The notes under the pieces: generated by a model
What the model saw: the letters and a program-made list of their open reading frames with translations, nothing else
What the model was told of the DNA's origin: nothing
Database searches by the model: none
Made by a program: the position numbers and the translations under genes
Shown: positions 46,458 through 58,289 of the stretch, piece by piece
Numbering within the stretch: the first letter of the stretch is position 1
Layout: every line of letters begins with the position of its first letter
Source of the DNA: Ailurus styani
Lineage: Eukaryota > Chordata > Mammalia > Carnivora > Ailuridae
NCBI GenBank assembly: GCA_002007465.1
Contig: LNAC01000065.1
Span: forward strand, 2,633,804-2,697,803
DNA: 64,000 nucleotides
Reading direction: 5' to 3'

Positions 46458-47326
46458 TATTTTTTAATTTTATTATTATGTTCAGTTAGCCACTGTCAGG
46501 ACTTTGCACTTTAATTAGAAATGGCCTAGGTTAAGAGAATTGCATAACGTGGACCCCAAAGGGGATTTTAGACATTAAAATATTTCCCAGAGACAACTAT
46601 TCAGGTTTTCCAAGAGGGCTCAAAATCATACCAAGTGCTTACTTTTAAGTATAACTAAGGTGGTGTTCTCCAGTGGATTTTTGGCCTGTACCAAAAAAAT
46701 GTCTTCCTGGAAGAAAAACAAATTTGGGCTTTGACCGATTTGTTTTTATTCAGAAAAGCTGAAATGGAATTAATTTTATATGTGTGGAACTAGTCATTGC
46801 TTCTCCTGTGGACAGTACTACAATAGGGACAAAAAGGAACATTTCCTTCTGAACAGAATTGTAGTGAATCAAGAACTAAAGAGCTTATGGAAAATAGCTT
46901 TCAAATGATTATTTTTGTTTGCTTAAATGCTTGATTATGATGATTGTAATTCCAGCTATACACAGAGAGAGCATGGAATAAAAAGCTAAGCCTAGACTCC
47001 CATTATAACAAAACCCAAAGAACACATCACACTTTACAAAATCCAAATGCCCATAGGTTTCTTGGGACTGCCGGATAAAATATAAATATACAGTTCAGGT
47101 TCTACTTATTTGCATTTTCAGGGCCAAGAATTCTATCTAGGCTTCCTTTAAAAGGTGTACCTTGGCCCTGGGTCACAGTAACAACTAATGAAATGAAACT
47201 TGAATTTGGAATTTTCTTGCTTTACATGCAAAGGTTGGCCCGCTAGATTACAACAGGAAGCCGTTGGGGGTGAATAATGCACCTGCAGATGGCTCAGGGT
47301 TCCAGACGATAGGCTCATTCCAGTCC
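46458..47326. other. Unique sequence, no gene recognised
   Basis: AT-rich. The first 45 bases (ttattattatgttcagttagcc) look like an old L1 3' end scrap. Nothing else is recognised. Confidence 0.45.
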
Positions 47327-47343
47327 CTGTGCTAGACAGTTTT

Positions 47344-47540
47344 TTTTTTTTTTTTAAAGATTTTATTGCTTTATTTGACACAGAGATAGAGAGATCACAA
47401 GTAGGCAGAGAGGCAGAGAGAGAGGAGGAAGCAGGCTCCCCGCCGAGCAGAGAGCCCGATATGGGCCTCGATCCCAGGACCCTGAGATCATGACCTGAGC
47501 CGAAAGCAGAGGCTTTAACCCACTGAGCCACCCAGGCGCC
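47344..47540 (-). mobile_element. CAN-SINE
   Basis: A complete antisense copy with a perfect 17-bp target-site duplication (ctgtgctagacagtttt) at 47327-47343 and 47541-47557. Confidence 0.97.
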
Positions 47541-47557
47541 CTGTGCTAGACAGTTTT

Positions 47558-48520
47558 AAGCGAGATGATTTCATCCCTGCTATGCAGGGCATGCCTCCTG
47601 CTACTGCGTCACCCCTGAGCAGAGCCCAGGTGACAGCAAGGTTCCATGAAGGAATCTTTCTTGTTCTTTGTGTGGAAAGAGTAGAATCATTATACACATT
47701 CAGTCACTTTAACTTCTCAGACCCTAACCCATACGAATAATACTAATAAACTGTGAACTGAGAGCCTGAAGCCAAAGCGGTTAGTCAAGGAGAGAACTTC
47801 AAATGACCTTGGCAGATAAAAGGGCTGTTGTGGCAATAAAAATCTCCGATCCTTCCTGGACAAGAGCAAATCAAATACCCTTGCTTCTGCCCTCATCCAG
47901 CTTGCATGCTGGCTCCAGGGACGATGAGGGAGTAGTCACAAGAGACATGACACTGCTGGTGGATGGCTTGGGGCGTTGCACAGTCAGAATGTGAACCCGC
48001 CTCAGCCTGAGAAGGGACAGGGGCCACGTGATAGCCGCTGGGCTGCTCAGCTGGCCGGTCGGGGCAGCACAGGCTGGAGGCAGAGGCCTCTGTTCCCTGG
48101 GGTGGGGAGGGGAGGTGGTGGGAGGCTCGCTTACAGGGCCGTTGTCTACACCTGCTCTGTCGTAGGGCCCAACAGAGGAGCTTGGTGTTGGAGGCTCGAT
48201 TTACTGCCTCTCAAACAACAGCAGCCAGTGACACGTCGTGCCAGTAACAAGGCTGCTCTGGTACACTTTGACTTGGCTTTTGTTTTATTCAGTTTCAAGA
48301 ATGCTTCTGAATAGTTTTTTTAAAAAAATGTTCCTTTGTCTTTACCCTACAAGCCCTGAAGCTCTGGAAAAGGCCAAGGCACAGCAAGGACACCTCACGT
48401 TTGTCCTGACCAAAACTGACTTCCCTGTGTCCCTCTCCCCAGGACCTGTTACTCCCCCCATGCCCTGTTTCACTAAAGGCACCATCATGCACTGTATGCT
48501 CAAGCATGCGCCTGACCCTT
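47558..48520. other. Unique sequence with a G-quadruplex-like tract
   Basis: No gene recognised. The stretch from about 47990 to 48240 is GC-richer than its surroundings and holds a plus-strand G-quadruplex motif at 48099-48122. Confidence 0.45.
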
Positions 48521-48524
48521 AACT

Positions 48525-49110
48525 TTCTTTCCTCACTTCCCTTTCACAGTCAGTCAGTTACCAAGTTCTGTTGATTCCACTTGCTAAAGACTTCCCTATC
48601 CATCCTTTCATCCATCCCTCCATCCATCCTTCCACCCACGCACTTCTCTCTAGCCAACAGGAGTTGCTGTTGCTCAGGCTGCCATCACTCTCCTCTCGGT
48701 GGCGACAACAGCGTCCTCACTGGTCTAGGGGTTCGGCTGAGCACCCCCAGCTCGCTGCCCCACCTCCGTTCCCATCCACACCAGAGTGGTTCTTCTGCAT
48801 TGTTGACTGGATTATGGTTCTTCCCTGCCTACAACCCTGTCAAAAACTTCCTATGGCCCCGAGGAGTCCAAACTGGATTCTTTGAGACCTGTCTCCTTCA
48901 ATGTGACTGCATGCGTTAAGCCCTGTCTTCTCTCATCTTTTGCACTTGTGATTTCCTCCACCTGAGCACCGACTCCTCCCCTGGCCCTGGCTACCTCTTC
49001 CTTCTCCATAATGCAGGACTCAGCTCAGGGGTCAGGTCCTCAGAGAAGCTCTCCATGACTTTCCCTCCTCTGGACCTCTACAACCTGAACTCCTTATAAC
49101 TGGGGGGCCG
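48525..49110 (+). repeat. L2 LINE remnant with an embedded (TCCA)n
   Basis: Sense L2 text: cctatggccccgaggagtcc, gtcttctctcatcttttgca, cctccacctgagcaccgact, ggtcaggtcctcagagaagc and tctccatgactttccctcc. A short (TCCA)n-like run lies at about 48597-48638. Further L2-like text occurs near 49300-49410. Confidence 0.75.
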
Positions 49111-49875
49111 TGTCAGGTATTGTCAAAATGAGGAGCCCCATGGGAGCAACAGGGGGCACCTTTACATCTTATGCAAGGACAACAGGTGTATACTGGGACT
49201 GACCCAGGCAAACCGAGATGTATGGTCACCCCAGTCACGGCTTTTATCACACCTTCAAATTGCTTGCCAATGGGTGAGTCCTCCCTGCTCCCTACCAGGC
49301 AGTCTGCAAGTTCTCTGATGACAGAGAATAACCAGTTTCAATGTAGTTCCTTCCGTAATAGGTGCACAATACATTTTATTTTGTTAAATAGATGAGTGAA
49401 GGGATGAATGTGGCTGAAACAATTAGGAGTCTGGTCATGGGGTCAAAGACTCCAGAGTGTGATGGGAAGCCATTTGTCCCCAAACCCAGCTGGCCGGCTT
49501 GGATATCTCATGGAGCTAGATCATCTCTGTTTCCTCTCTGAAGATGCCCTCAACCATCACAAATAGCACAGAGAACAGGTGTACTGGATTACCTTGCTAA
49601 CAACCCCCCCCCCATTCTGAATTCCAAGGCACATCTGGCTGAAAGGAAGTAGATGGGTCGGGTCCCAAAGTTTGTTTCATGGGAGATTAAGCACCTTATG
49701 ATGTTAAGACACATCATATGATAAATCAGTTCTTGGCCCAAATAAATCATGAAATTAAGCATATCTCTTTATTGTTAAGAGCCTTCTACACACTCTAAAG
49801 TAAGCAGTATTTCTCAAATTTAGGTAGGTCCTATCCCCCTTACCTCTCCTGTCTCCCAGACCTCACGTTCTATGG
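49111..49875. other. Mostly unique sequence
   Basis: A possible L2 continuation lies at 49300-49410 (gatgacagagaataaccagt, atgagtgaagggatgaatg). There is a 10-C run at 49604-49613. No gene recognised. Confidence 0.45.
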
Positions 49876-49879
49876 AAGT

Positions 49880-50045
49880 GACTTTGAGAGTTAATAAAAT
49901 CATGTCGGCCAGACATTTGCAGGTAGGTGAAAGGTTTGAGTCCCTCAAAGGCAGGGCTTTACTTATGTCTTCCCATTGCCTACACTGGTTACTGCCTGGC
50001 ACATTGTCAATGCTCAAAAAATGTTTGTTGTGTGTGGACAGGATG
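49880..50045 (+). repeat. L2 LINE 3' end
   Basis: gtccctcaaaggcagggctt, gcctggcacattgtcaatgc and tcaaaaaatgtttgttgtgt are the L2 3' end in sense orientation. Confidence 0.75.
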
Positions 50046-51012
50046 TCACACGTTCAACCCAGGACAAAAGAGCCTGGGGTTGGGGGAATAGGGGTAACCC
50101 CGTCCTGCCAAAGTTGCAGGTGTCTTAGCAATAGGCAGGGGGCTGACTCGCCTGAAAATGACACAGGAAACAGGGAAGCTTCTCTTTCATGGCGCTTTGC
50201 CCTCCCTGAGAGCCGGGCCTCCTTGGCCTCACACCCTGTTTTCATCCACCTTCCCCGAGTGCACGCCCACAGGATTTGACTGTCAGCGTCTGTTCACCAA
50301 AATGCTAAGCTGACGAGGCTTAGTCTTACTCTGTGGTGTTTGCTTCGATGGTTCCCGCTGACTAAGGCTCTCCTGGCCTCAAAGGAATGCAGTTTGAATG
50401 GCAGAAGACCAGGTGGGGGGCTTATGTCGAGCAGGACCTTGCCCCCTCTGCTGCACATTTTATTTCTCACCCGACTCACTTGTGAGGCTGGCCCTGATGG
50501 GGTACCAAAGCCAAATGTTCTCTCTGGCACTTAAAGGAAGCCTTATGGGTCAGCATTCAGAGAGGAAAAGGATGAGGATCTTGGCTTTGAGACGTCAGGA
50601 AAGAGAAGCACAAACTCAACTTAAAACTACCCAGTAATGGTGGGAAAAAAGACAGCAATCACAAGTTCAATCCAGCTCCCATGGAGCAGGTTTAAAAAGC
50701 CTCTCTTCAAGAGGTTTTTGGCAGTGTAACTTTGATTTTTTTTTTATTCTGCAATACCATTCCTTCTTTCAAATTTATTATTTATTATAAAATGAAAAAA
50801 TTCCGTACAGCCACATGCCTCTTTTTTCCACTGTCCCTTTTCCCACCTAAAAGGGGGGAAAAAAGTCAAGAAATGCCACAGTGAGATTTTTGCATTTGAG
50901 CCCATCTGAGCTGCAAGTGGATCTGGCCGAAGAGATGGTCACCTGGAGGGCTGCTCTAAGCTGGCGAGGGCGAGGCTGGAGGGGACTCTCACATGCGGTC
51001 CTTTGCTCCTAC
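50046..51012. other. Unique sequence, no gene recognised
   Basis: Several overlapping short frames occur (50054-50637 and 50881-51222), none with exon support. The last runs into a CAN-SINE. Confidence 0.45.
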
Positions 51013-51028
51013 AAAGAAGAGCCATCCT

Positions 51029-51237
51029 TGGGCGCCTGGGTGGGTCAGTGGGTTAAAGTCTCTGCCTTCGGCTCAGGTCATGATCTCAGGGTCCTGGGAT
51101 CGAGGCCCGCATCGGGCTCCCTGCTCAGCGGGGAGACTGCTTCCTCCTCTCTCTCTCTGCCTGCCTCTCTGCCTACTTGTGATCTCTATCTCTCTGTGTC
51201 AAATAAAGAAATAAAATCTTAAAAAAAAAAAAAAAAA
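51029..51237 (+). mobile_element. CAN-SINE, young-looking copy
   Basis: A complete sense copy with an uninterrupted run of about 20 A at its 3' end and a perfect 16-bp target-site duplication (aaagaagagccatcct) at 51013-51028 and 51238-51253. The long pure A-tail and intact duplication suggest a recent insertion. Confidence 0.97.
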
Positions 51238-51539
51238 AAAGAAGAGCCATCCTCTTGGCTCCTTCCTGGCCTAAGCTGCTCCTCCAACTGGAATAGCAGG
51301 CATGAGCTTGGGGATTAGAAGCAGCAGAGGCCTCACCACTGAGTGCATGGGAGGAGGACACAGAGTCAGAGGCTTAGACTCCCCGGCGGTAGACCCTGGC
51401 ATGGTGCTGGGCTGCTAGGAGGTAAGTGATGATGATACAAGGTCAGATCTCACCTCTAAGTAAGTTTGCTCTGTGCTCACTTTGCTACCAAATGAGTTAG
51501 GAAACACTTGGGTTTTCAGGGCAGTTTGGATCTCTGAAC

Positions 51540-51695
51540 TACTAATGACAGCTTGTAGACTTATTCTATTATTTCCACGTATAGGTGAGTAAACCAGAAA
51601 CGTTCGGGAATTTGGCTCAATTCATGCATCTGTGACTGGAACCCCACTTGGCCTAGTTCCAGAGTCCACGTGCTTTCTGCTATATCCTGCCTTCT
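51540..51695 (-). repeat. MIR fragment (antisense)
   Basis: attatttccacgtataggtg, agtaaaccagaaacgttcgg, ctagttccagagtccacgtg and ctttctgctatatcctgcc match the antisense MIR core and head. Confidence 0.65.
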
Positions 51696-51699
51696 CCTG

Positions 51700-53654
51700 G
51701 CCACATGGAGATCCTCTGTTTGTGCCCTTTTGTGTTTGGGGAGCAGCCCTTGTGGCTGGAGGATGTCCTAGAGCTGTCAAATGAGGGGTGTGAATTAGAT
51801 GATCTTGAAGGTTCTTCCTGACCTTGCGTTCCATGATTGAGCAAGCGTATATGATCCACTGTCACACCTAAGTGGACAACTAGGCAGAGAAATCTGTCTG
51901 TTGTAGGATCTCTTTTCCAAAATGCAAGCCCCTGGCACCTTTTGGATCAAGTGACATCTGCAAGTCCCCCGATCCCTCTGTGCTTGAGGGCACTGCTCTG
52001 GCTGTAGCAAACGTGGTCTTAACTGAGACAGGAGACTAGGGCTGGTTAACAGTGCACCTGCTGGGGGGACAAAATAGAGGGCACTACCTACACTAAGGCC
52101 CCAGAGATGTAATTAGTGCTCTGATTTCTTCCTTTCTTTTGTTTCGTTTTGTTTTTTTGAGGGGTTAGGAGTGGGGGGAAAATACCCATTAAATTGGAGA
52201 ACGTGGGTGTAAATTTCTCTTCTCAGCTATCTTATTTTGGAGTGTGTTTAAGGATACATATTATATGCACTCCTCTCCCCATATATCTCTATGCTTATGT
52301 CAATTCATAAATAAAATATATAGCTGCCTGGCTAAAATGTATCACTTGTCTGCAAGATTCTTCCTGCAGGTTAATGTCTCCTGCCAGGGGAGCTGCCCCG
52401 GTTTGCATTGACTTTCAATGACCTACTTGTACGCACTGGTTCAGGCTGGGTTTAACAAGTGGCCTGGCAGATCTGTGCCTCTGTACGTATTCCTCATTCT
52501 CAGACTTTTTAAGCATTTATGACTTCATTCTGCCAAAAATCAATAGTATGTGCATAAAGTTAGCTTTGGCATCACACCTTTAAATAGGGAAACTGTCATG
52601 AACGGATACTTTTGGAAATACCTGGGAAGGAGAGACTAATTCATACTGTTTATCATTCTATGGCTCTCCTGTTATTGGCATAATTGGCATTTTCCCGATA
52701 ATCGCCTTCGGTATCCTCAGTGTTTATGGGAGAGAGGACCTTCAGGATGGAATCCACCTGAGGACTGGGCATTGTGCAAGTTTACTTTGTTGTTGAACGT
52801 GATCTCAGACTAGGTTGGCAGTTGTGAATTTTAGTAGGTTAGTGTCAATCACGGGAGCTTATCTGAGTCTTATTTGGCCTGGAATTGGAAATTCCTGAAT
52901 AATGTGACAATCGAGCATTGGGTAGTCTCAGAATTGGAAGTTGGCTTAATCTCCATGATCAGATTTAAAAATATGATTCCTACAGTATTTACTAACACTG
53001 AAGAATTGCATCTTTTAGCAAAAGTCGATGTTTTGAATTCCTCTGTAACCCCTGCAGGAGGTATTCATTGTTAAAATCAAACATTTAATTGGGATCAGAG
53101 AGTTAAAAAAATGAAAAATGTTAAAAACTTCCTTTCTTTTACACATCTGTAGAAACAAATAGAACAAATAAGATGGGATGATGAAACATAAATTTGTATA
53201 AAATGTTGTAGAATACACTCAGCCAAGTCAAACACTTGGTGCACTGAGAATAATTCTGTCTCATGTAAACTAAATTATAAAGTTGGATAAAAAAATCAAT
53301 GAACTAGTATTTATATTTCATTTAATCTAGGTGCTTTAATAATGTCTATTTGGCCAAATACAGTATTGATTTTTCATTGCTGTGGGATTCACTTAACCTC
53401 AGGTAAAACTAAAGAAAACTAAAACCAAATCACCCACCCTCTCTTGTACTTGTTGTGTTTACAGCGGGAAAGAACATGCTGAATTTAGGCAACTGAGGGA
53501 GGAAGGGGGAGAGAGGTAGGCTTTGGTTTTCTGCCTCCTTTCAACTGCCAAACACCTAGAATAGGTGTGAGATAATAGAAAATACATATATTGGTCTCTG
53601 TCATCCCCCCTTCCCCCCACCGCCGGGTTCCTGACACAGGGCTCCTGAGACTCT
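51700..53654. other. Unique sequence, no gene recognised
   Basis: AT-rich sequence. No defensible coding, RNA or repeat feature. Confidence 0.5.
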
Positions 53655-54290
53655 TGTAACTTCCTAAGTGATCAGAGCACTAGGAACATTGCTTGTTCTA
53701 AAAGGCAACTCTGGGTGGGCTCCTGGGTTGGGGCTGGTTCACCAGGAAGACCAAGGCATGATTAGAAGCTTGGAATTTTCAGCTCTACCACATCCTCCAG
53801 AGAGGGGAGATGGGCTCAAAATGGAGTTAATACTTGGTCATGCCTATGTGAGGAAGCCTCCATAAAATCCCAATAGCAGGGGTTTGGAGAGCTTCCAGGT
53901 AGGTGAGCACATCCATATCAAGAGGATGATGCACCCCAACTCCACGGCAACTGAAGATTCTGTTCTCGGGACCCTCCCAGAACTTCTCCTATGCACCTTT
54001 CATCTGGCTGCTTGTCTGTATCCTTTATCATAGCCTTTAACAAACTGGTCAACATGTGTGTTTTCCTGAGCTCTGTTAGCCATTCTAGCAAATAAACTGA
54101 ACCTGAGGACGGGTCACTGGACCCTCCTATCTATAGCTGATTGGTCAGAAGCACAGGTGGGTGACAGCCTGGACTTGTGACTGGCATCGAAGGTTAGGGT
54201 ACACAGTGTCAGAACTGAGTTTAATTGTCAGATACCCAGCTGCACCTGAGACTTACTTGCAATTGTAGGGAAGCTCCCACACATTTGGTG
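53655..54290 (+). repeat. ERVL-like LTR (sense), family not named
   Basis: A recurrent mammalian LTR pattern is clear: ggtttggagagcttccaggt, ttcatctggctgcttgtctg, cctgagctctgttagccatt, then an AATAAA signal (54091-54096). After it come ctgattggtcagaagcacag, gtgacagcctggacttgtga and ttggtgcccagaagtg. Boundaries are approximate. Confidence 0.7.
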
Positions 54291-54299
54291 CCCAGAAGT

Positions 54300-54815
54300 G
54301 AGGTATGCTGTGTAAGTAGCACAGGGGCCTCACAAGAATGAAACACAGTAGGGAAGAACCGGTTTCCCCACTCAGGAAAGGAAAAACAAAAACAAAAACA
54401 AAACCCTGTTGTTTTTTTTTCCTTTTTAGTAGGGTAGAACTCAAATCCTTACTGTGCATTTTCAAACCTTGACAAGGCAAGACTATTGCCAAACAAGGTA
54501 CTCAGTAAGGGTATGGCAAGGAAGCAGGGAAATCTAGTGGAGGAGCCTGCATCAGATAAAATTAGAAATTCCAATTTCTATTATATATTAACTTTTTAAG
54601 GAAACTGCCTGGATTCTAAATGGGCTGTCCAAATCCTAATAGAAAAGGAATTCTCAGACAAGGCCGGGTGGGGCGGGGGGCGGGAAGGTAGGACGTAGCA
54701 ACCTGTAAGCTTGCCCAAGCTTCCCTGACAGGCCTTGTATACCACAACTTCTAATAATTTCCTTATTGAATTCTTGTCTTGGCTTTGTAATTTATTTATA
54801 TGTCAGTGGTTCCAT
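54300..54815. other. Unique sequence with a strong G-quadruplex motif
   Basis: No gene recognised. The plus strand at 54666-54684 has four G-runs separated by single-base loops. Confidence 0.5.
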
Positions 54816-54817
54816 TT

Positions 54818-54905
54818 GGCACGTGCTCAGAGAGGTTGAGTTACTTGCTTAAGGTCATGCTGCTCCTCCTTCACAGGGCTGGGATTCCAGCCTTCGTGTC
54901 TTTTT
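54818..54905 (-). repeat. MIR fragment (antisense)
   Basis: agagaggttgagttacttgc, ttaaggtcatgctgctcc and cagggctgggattccagcc are the antisense MIR core. Confidence 0.75.
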
Positions 54906-56765
54906 AGCCACATGATTTGTGACTGTGCTTCAGACCGTTTTGAACACTAGCATAATTACACAGCAGCATCTTTTCATGATAGGAAGTAGGAAAATTGAGC
55001 AAAATGTGCAGAGGGTTCTGTCCTCTACCCCAACACTCCTTCACACAGCACCTCTTGGTTCCTTTCTGTGGCTGCTGAGGAGTGAGTCTCCTGCGCTTTG
55101 TGGTTACTATTGTGGGTCTTTCGATGGCCACTCCTGTTTCAAGGGCCTGCGATCGTTAATAAGATGGCATTGCCCCATCGTGTCTGAATGACTTTTGTCC
55201 TGATTATAATCTAAGTGTCAGCTATGGTGGCGGTATACGCATTTGGAATGGGGCAATGAGGGGCGGAACTTGGAGTCCCAACAGTAACAAGGAAATGGTA
55301 ACCCTTGGGCTGGATGCAGGTTTTCAGAGTCCCAGGCCCGACTTAACCTCAGATAAGAGAGAAAATGGCCCTTGCAGGCCCTGAGAGAAGTAACTGACCT
55401 GCATTTTGGTAAAAGCTTACAATTCAAACAATTACTCTGAGCGGAGAATGGCTTTCTCCTGGCATGAATGAGAAAGGTGAGACAGAACTTTTGCTTTGCC
55501 TGCTGAGTTCCCTGCAGTTTCTCAGTTTGGACCAAGTGTTGAAAGAGCTTCCCTCAGGGCAGGATTCAGGCTCTCCTCTGTGTGTCCACACTGTGGAAAA
55601 ATGCGCACGAGGACTAGGAAGTGGGTTTTCAGAACTTGTGCCGGGGGGAAGGAAGTCTGTATGGGTTCAACAGCTCCACACTGGCCCTTGACCAGCTGTA
55701 TTTCATTCTGTGGTTGAGTTAGCTGGTGTCCTTTTTGTTCTGCTTGTTGGAGCATAGCTCAGAGCCGTGTTGCATTTCATGGCATGAACGTGAGCTCTTA
55801 CTGGGGAGGTGGAAAGGATGTGGCTCACCAGCGCTGCCTTGGTGTGCTTCTTTCTCTTTGGAGTTCATGTCCCAAGTTCGAGATGTGGCAAAGAGGTTCC
55901 CTGGTCTTCTGAAGAGCAAAGCTCAAGGTGGCAAGCAGGGGCATTGGCAACGAAGGACCTGCCACCTTGAAACAGAAGCCGTCAGTTCGGGCTACATATC
56001 TAAAGGTTTCGGGGGATTCAAGCACAGCTGAACTGTTTCTTGGCTGGTTTCTTCTTATGTTTTGAGAGCAGCTTCCACAGTGCAGTGAAAACATGGGGTA
56101 CAGGAAAGGGTTGTTGAAATAGGCTTCCTGGGGACTTCGAGGGGGTGGATCTGTTTTGGGAGGCTGCTCTGAGAAAGGTGGAAGCCAGTCACTGCAGATA
56201 CTGAGTGTCCGAAGCTCTGCACCTTTCCCACTGGAGAGCAAGGAAACACAGGAGCATGGGCTGTGGGAAAACCCGGGGGCTGCCAGTGCCACTGGATGAT
56301 CATTATGGTCTCTCTGAGCCTCAGTTTCCCCTTCTCAGCCAGGGATCACTGTATTCAATGAGAGGATGGGTCAGCAGCATAGCATGTGTGCTTGTAACCC
56401 TACATGCTTGATGCCTAGCATGCAGTCCATGTTCCAGCAACGTCAGTTCCCTTTTCCCTTTCCGATGCCCACATATTTGCTGTCCTGGCAGAAAGTGGGT
56501 TGAAGGCACAGAAAGAGTGTTTTAATATTTTATCTGTTATCCATCATTTATTTTCTCTTTTCTAAAGCATTACAGCTCTTTTCTGAGAGGTAAAGAAGGC
56601 CCTAAGAAGATTAAATCAGCATGTAAATTTTCAGCTTAGTTCAAAGCTAAGCCCCTTAAGAAATCTTTATTTGGCAGAGAAGCTGTAGCCCATGGCAGGG
56701 GCTCAAGTAGGGGAGCTGTAAGCAAGCGCACTGGCAAGGCCCTCCGGGCTGTTTGCCTGAGCATA
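54906..56765. other. Unique sequence, no gene recognised
   Basis: Many overlapping short frames occur (for example 55464-55755 and 55825-56303), but none has exon edges I can defend. Confidence 0.4.
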
Positions 56766-56767
56766 CT

Positions 56768-56920
56768 GGTTCTCAGACAAGCCAACAGTAGAATCACCTG
56801 GAAGGCCTGTGAAGACAGCTGCTTAGGTTGGACCTGAACGTTTGCATTTCTTACAGTCTGCAGCTGATGGTGATGGTCCTGGCCTGGGGACCACACTTGA
56901 AGAAACACTACTTCGTGGGA
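56768..56920 (+). repeat. MER5A hAT element
   Basis: tggttctcagacaagcca, gtagaatcacctggaaggcc, cgtttgcatttcttacagtc and cctggcctggggaccacact follow sense MER5A. Confidence 0.85.
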
Positions 56921-57214
56921 GGAGGCATACCCCTTGAGACTCCTGGGCTCTGGGCCCATTTGGGTCTTTAGCTGCCTGACTTTAGGCAAGTTACTTCAGT
57001 CCTAGAAGACACAGTTTCTTTGTCCAATGACAGGCAAAAGGTATAATTTGGAAAAAGTGTAATTTAGAGCAGAGTTTCCTAATCTTTTTTTTTTTTCTGT
57101 AGTGGGTGGCCACCCCAGGTCCTGCCCGAAGGATGTGGGGGCTGAGGGGATCAATATCTTGGCGCATCTGTGACCCATCCTGAGTGTTTGGCATGCAGGC
57201 TGGGAAAGTCTGAC

Positions 57215-57445
57215 CAAGTGGCTAAGAGCATGTGCTTTCACGTCCTGAAAATCTGTCGAGCGTGGCCTTGCAGTTGTTCACTTAGGAGTCTGCCTCAGTT
57301 TGGTTGGCTATGAAATGGGCACAGTGCTTGTACCTATATCATGGGTTTTGGTGGATATCAAATGATGTAATGCCTGCAGAATGCTTGGCCTGCAAAGTAC
57401 CTTGCATGTAGTTAATGCTAATATAGGCCTGATATTATTATTAGC
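57215..57445 (+). repeat. MIR SINE
   Basis: Sense MIR: agtggctaagagcatgtgct, gtctgcctcagtttggttgg, ctatgaaatgggcacagtgc, tgatgtaatgcctgcagaat and catgtagttaatgctaatat. Confidence 0.85.
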
Positions 57446-57587
57446 AGTTATTATTTCCATTTCTACAATGCCGTGGTTCACTCCTTGTGCCTGTCCTGTG
57501 CCTTATTGGAGGAAGAGGATAAACCTTCACTGTTTAGATATGTAAAAAGTTAAAAAAACGTGTTTGAAGTGGGGAGTGCTCTAAAAG

Positions 57588-57980
57588 AGTGCTTCTCGAC
57601 CTTTGATATGCATCCAAATCATCTGAGGAACTTGTTAAAATGCAGGTTCTATTTTCCTTTGGTTTGGGGTAGGGCCAGAGATTCTGCATTTCTTTCTTTC
57701 TTTTTTTTTTTTAAGATTTTATTTATTTATTTGACACACACACAGAGAGAGAGATATATTACAAACAGAGAGGCAGGCAGAGAGAGAGAGAGGGGAGGAA
57801 GTAGGCTCCCCACTGAGCAGAGAGCCTGATGCATGGCTCAATCCCAGGACCCTGAGATCATGACCTGAGCAGAAGGCAGAGGCTTTAACCCACTGAGCCA
57901 CCCAGGCGCCCCGAGATTCTGCATTTCTAAATGCTCTCAGGTGATGCCCTGTCCTCAGAGATGCACTTTGAGTAGCAAGA
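57588..57980 (+). repeat. MER5A element interrupted by a CAN-SINE
   Basis: The left part, gtgcttctcgacctttgata ... gagattctgcatttct, continues after the SINE as aaatgctctcaggtgatgcc ... agatgcactttgagtagcaa. Removing the SINE and one copy of the duplicated target restores MER5A order. Confidence 0.85.
57694..57912 (-). mobile_element. CAN-SINE nested in MER5A
   Basis: A complete antisense copy with a (ttct)-rich tail complement. A perfect 16-bp target-site duplication (gagattctgcatttct) lies at 57678-57693 and 57913-57928. Confidence 0.97.
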
Positions 57981-58147
57981 CTCTTCAGCAGCTCCTCATG
58001 AACCCGGTTGCTTATTGGAATCCTTTGGGGATCTTTCGGCAACCCCAGCCATACTCCAAAGCAATTAAATCACAATGTCTGGGGAGGCGGGTAAGATACC
58101 ATGGCTGAAGCTCCCCGGGCAATCCCAATGTGCTTAGTTTGGACAGT

Positions 58148-58257
58148 GCTGGTTCTCAAAGTTGGCTGCATATTGAAGAATTAAAAAAAAACCAATAATG
58201 CTGTTTGGTCCCACTTCCAGAGATTCTGACTTGGTCTGGCTGAGGCCTGAGCATTAG
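58148..58257 (+). repeat. MER5-family fragment
   Basis: gctggttctcaaagttggct, cccacttccagagattctga and ttggtctggctgaggcctga follow MER5. The element is cut at its right by a 27-T run. Confidence 0.75.
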
Positions 58258-58258
58258 G

Positions 58259-58285
58259 TTTTTTTTTTTTTTTTTTTTTTTTTTT
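58259..58285. repeat. 27-T homopolymer
   Basis: An uninterrupted T-run. No SINE or LINE body is attached on its right, so it may be expanded low-complexity sequence or a worn insertion scar. Confidence 0.95.
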
Positions 58286-58289
58286 AGTA

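Noticed and set aside
47148..47531. 127-codon frame beginning MAQWVKASAFGSGHDLRVLG
   Set aside because: The same peptide recurs at other CAN-SINEs in the window; it is the translated SINE.
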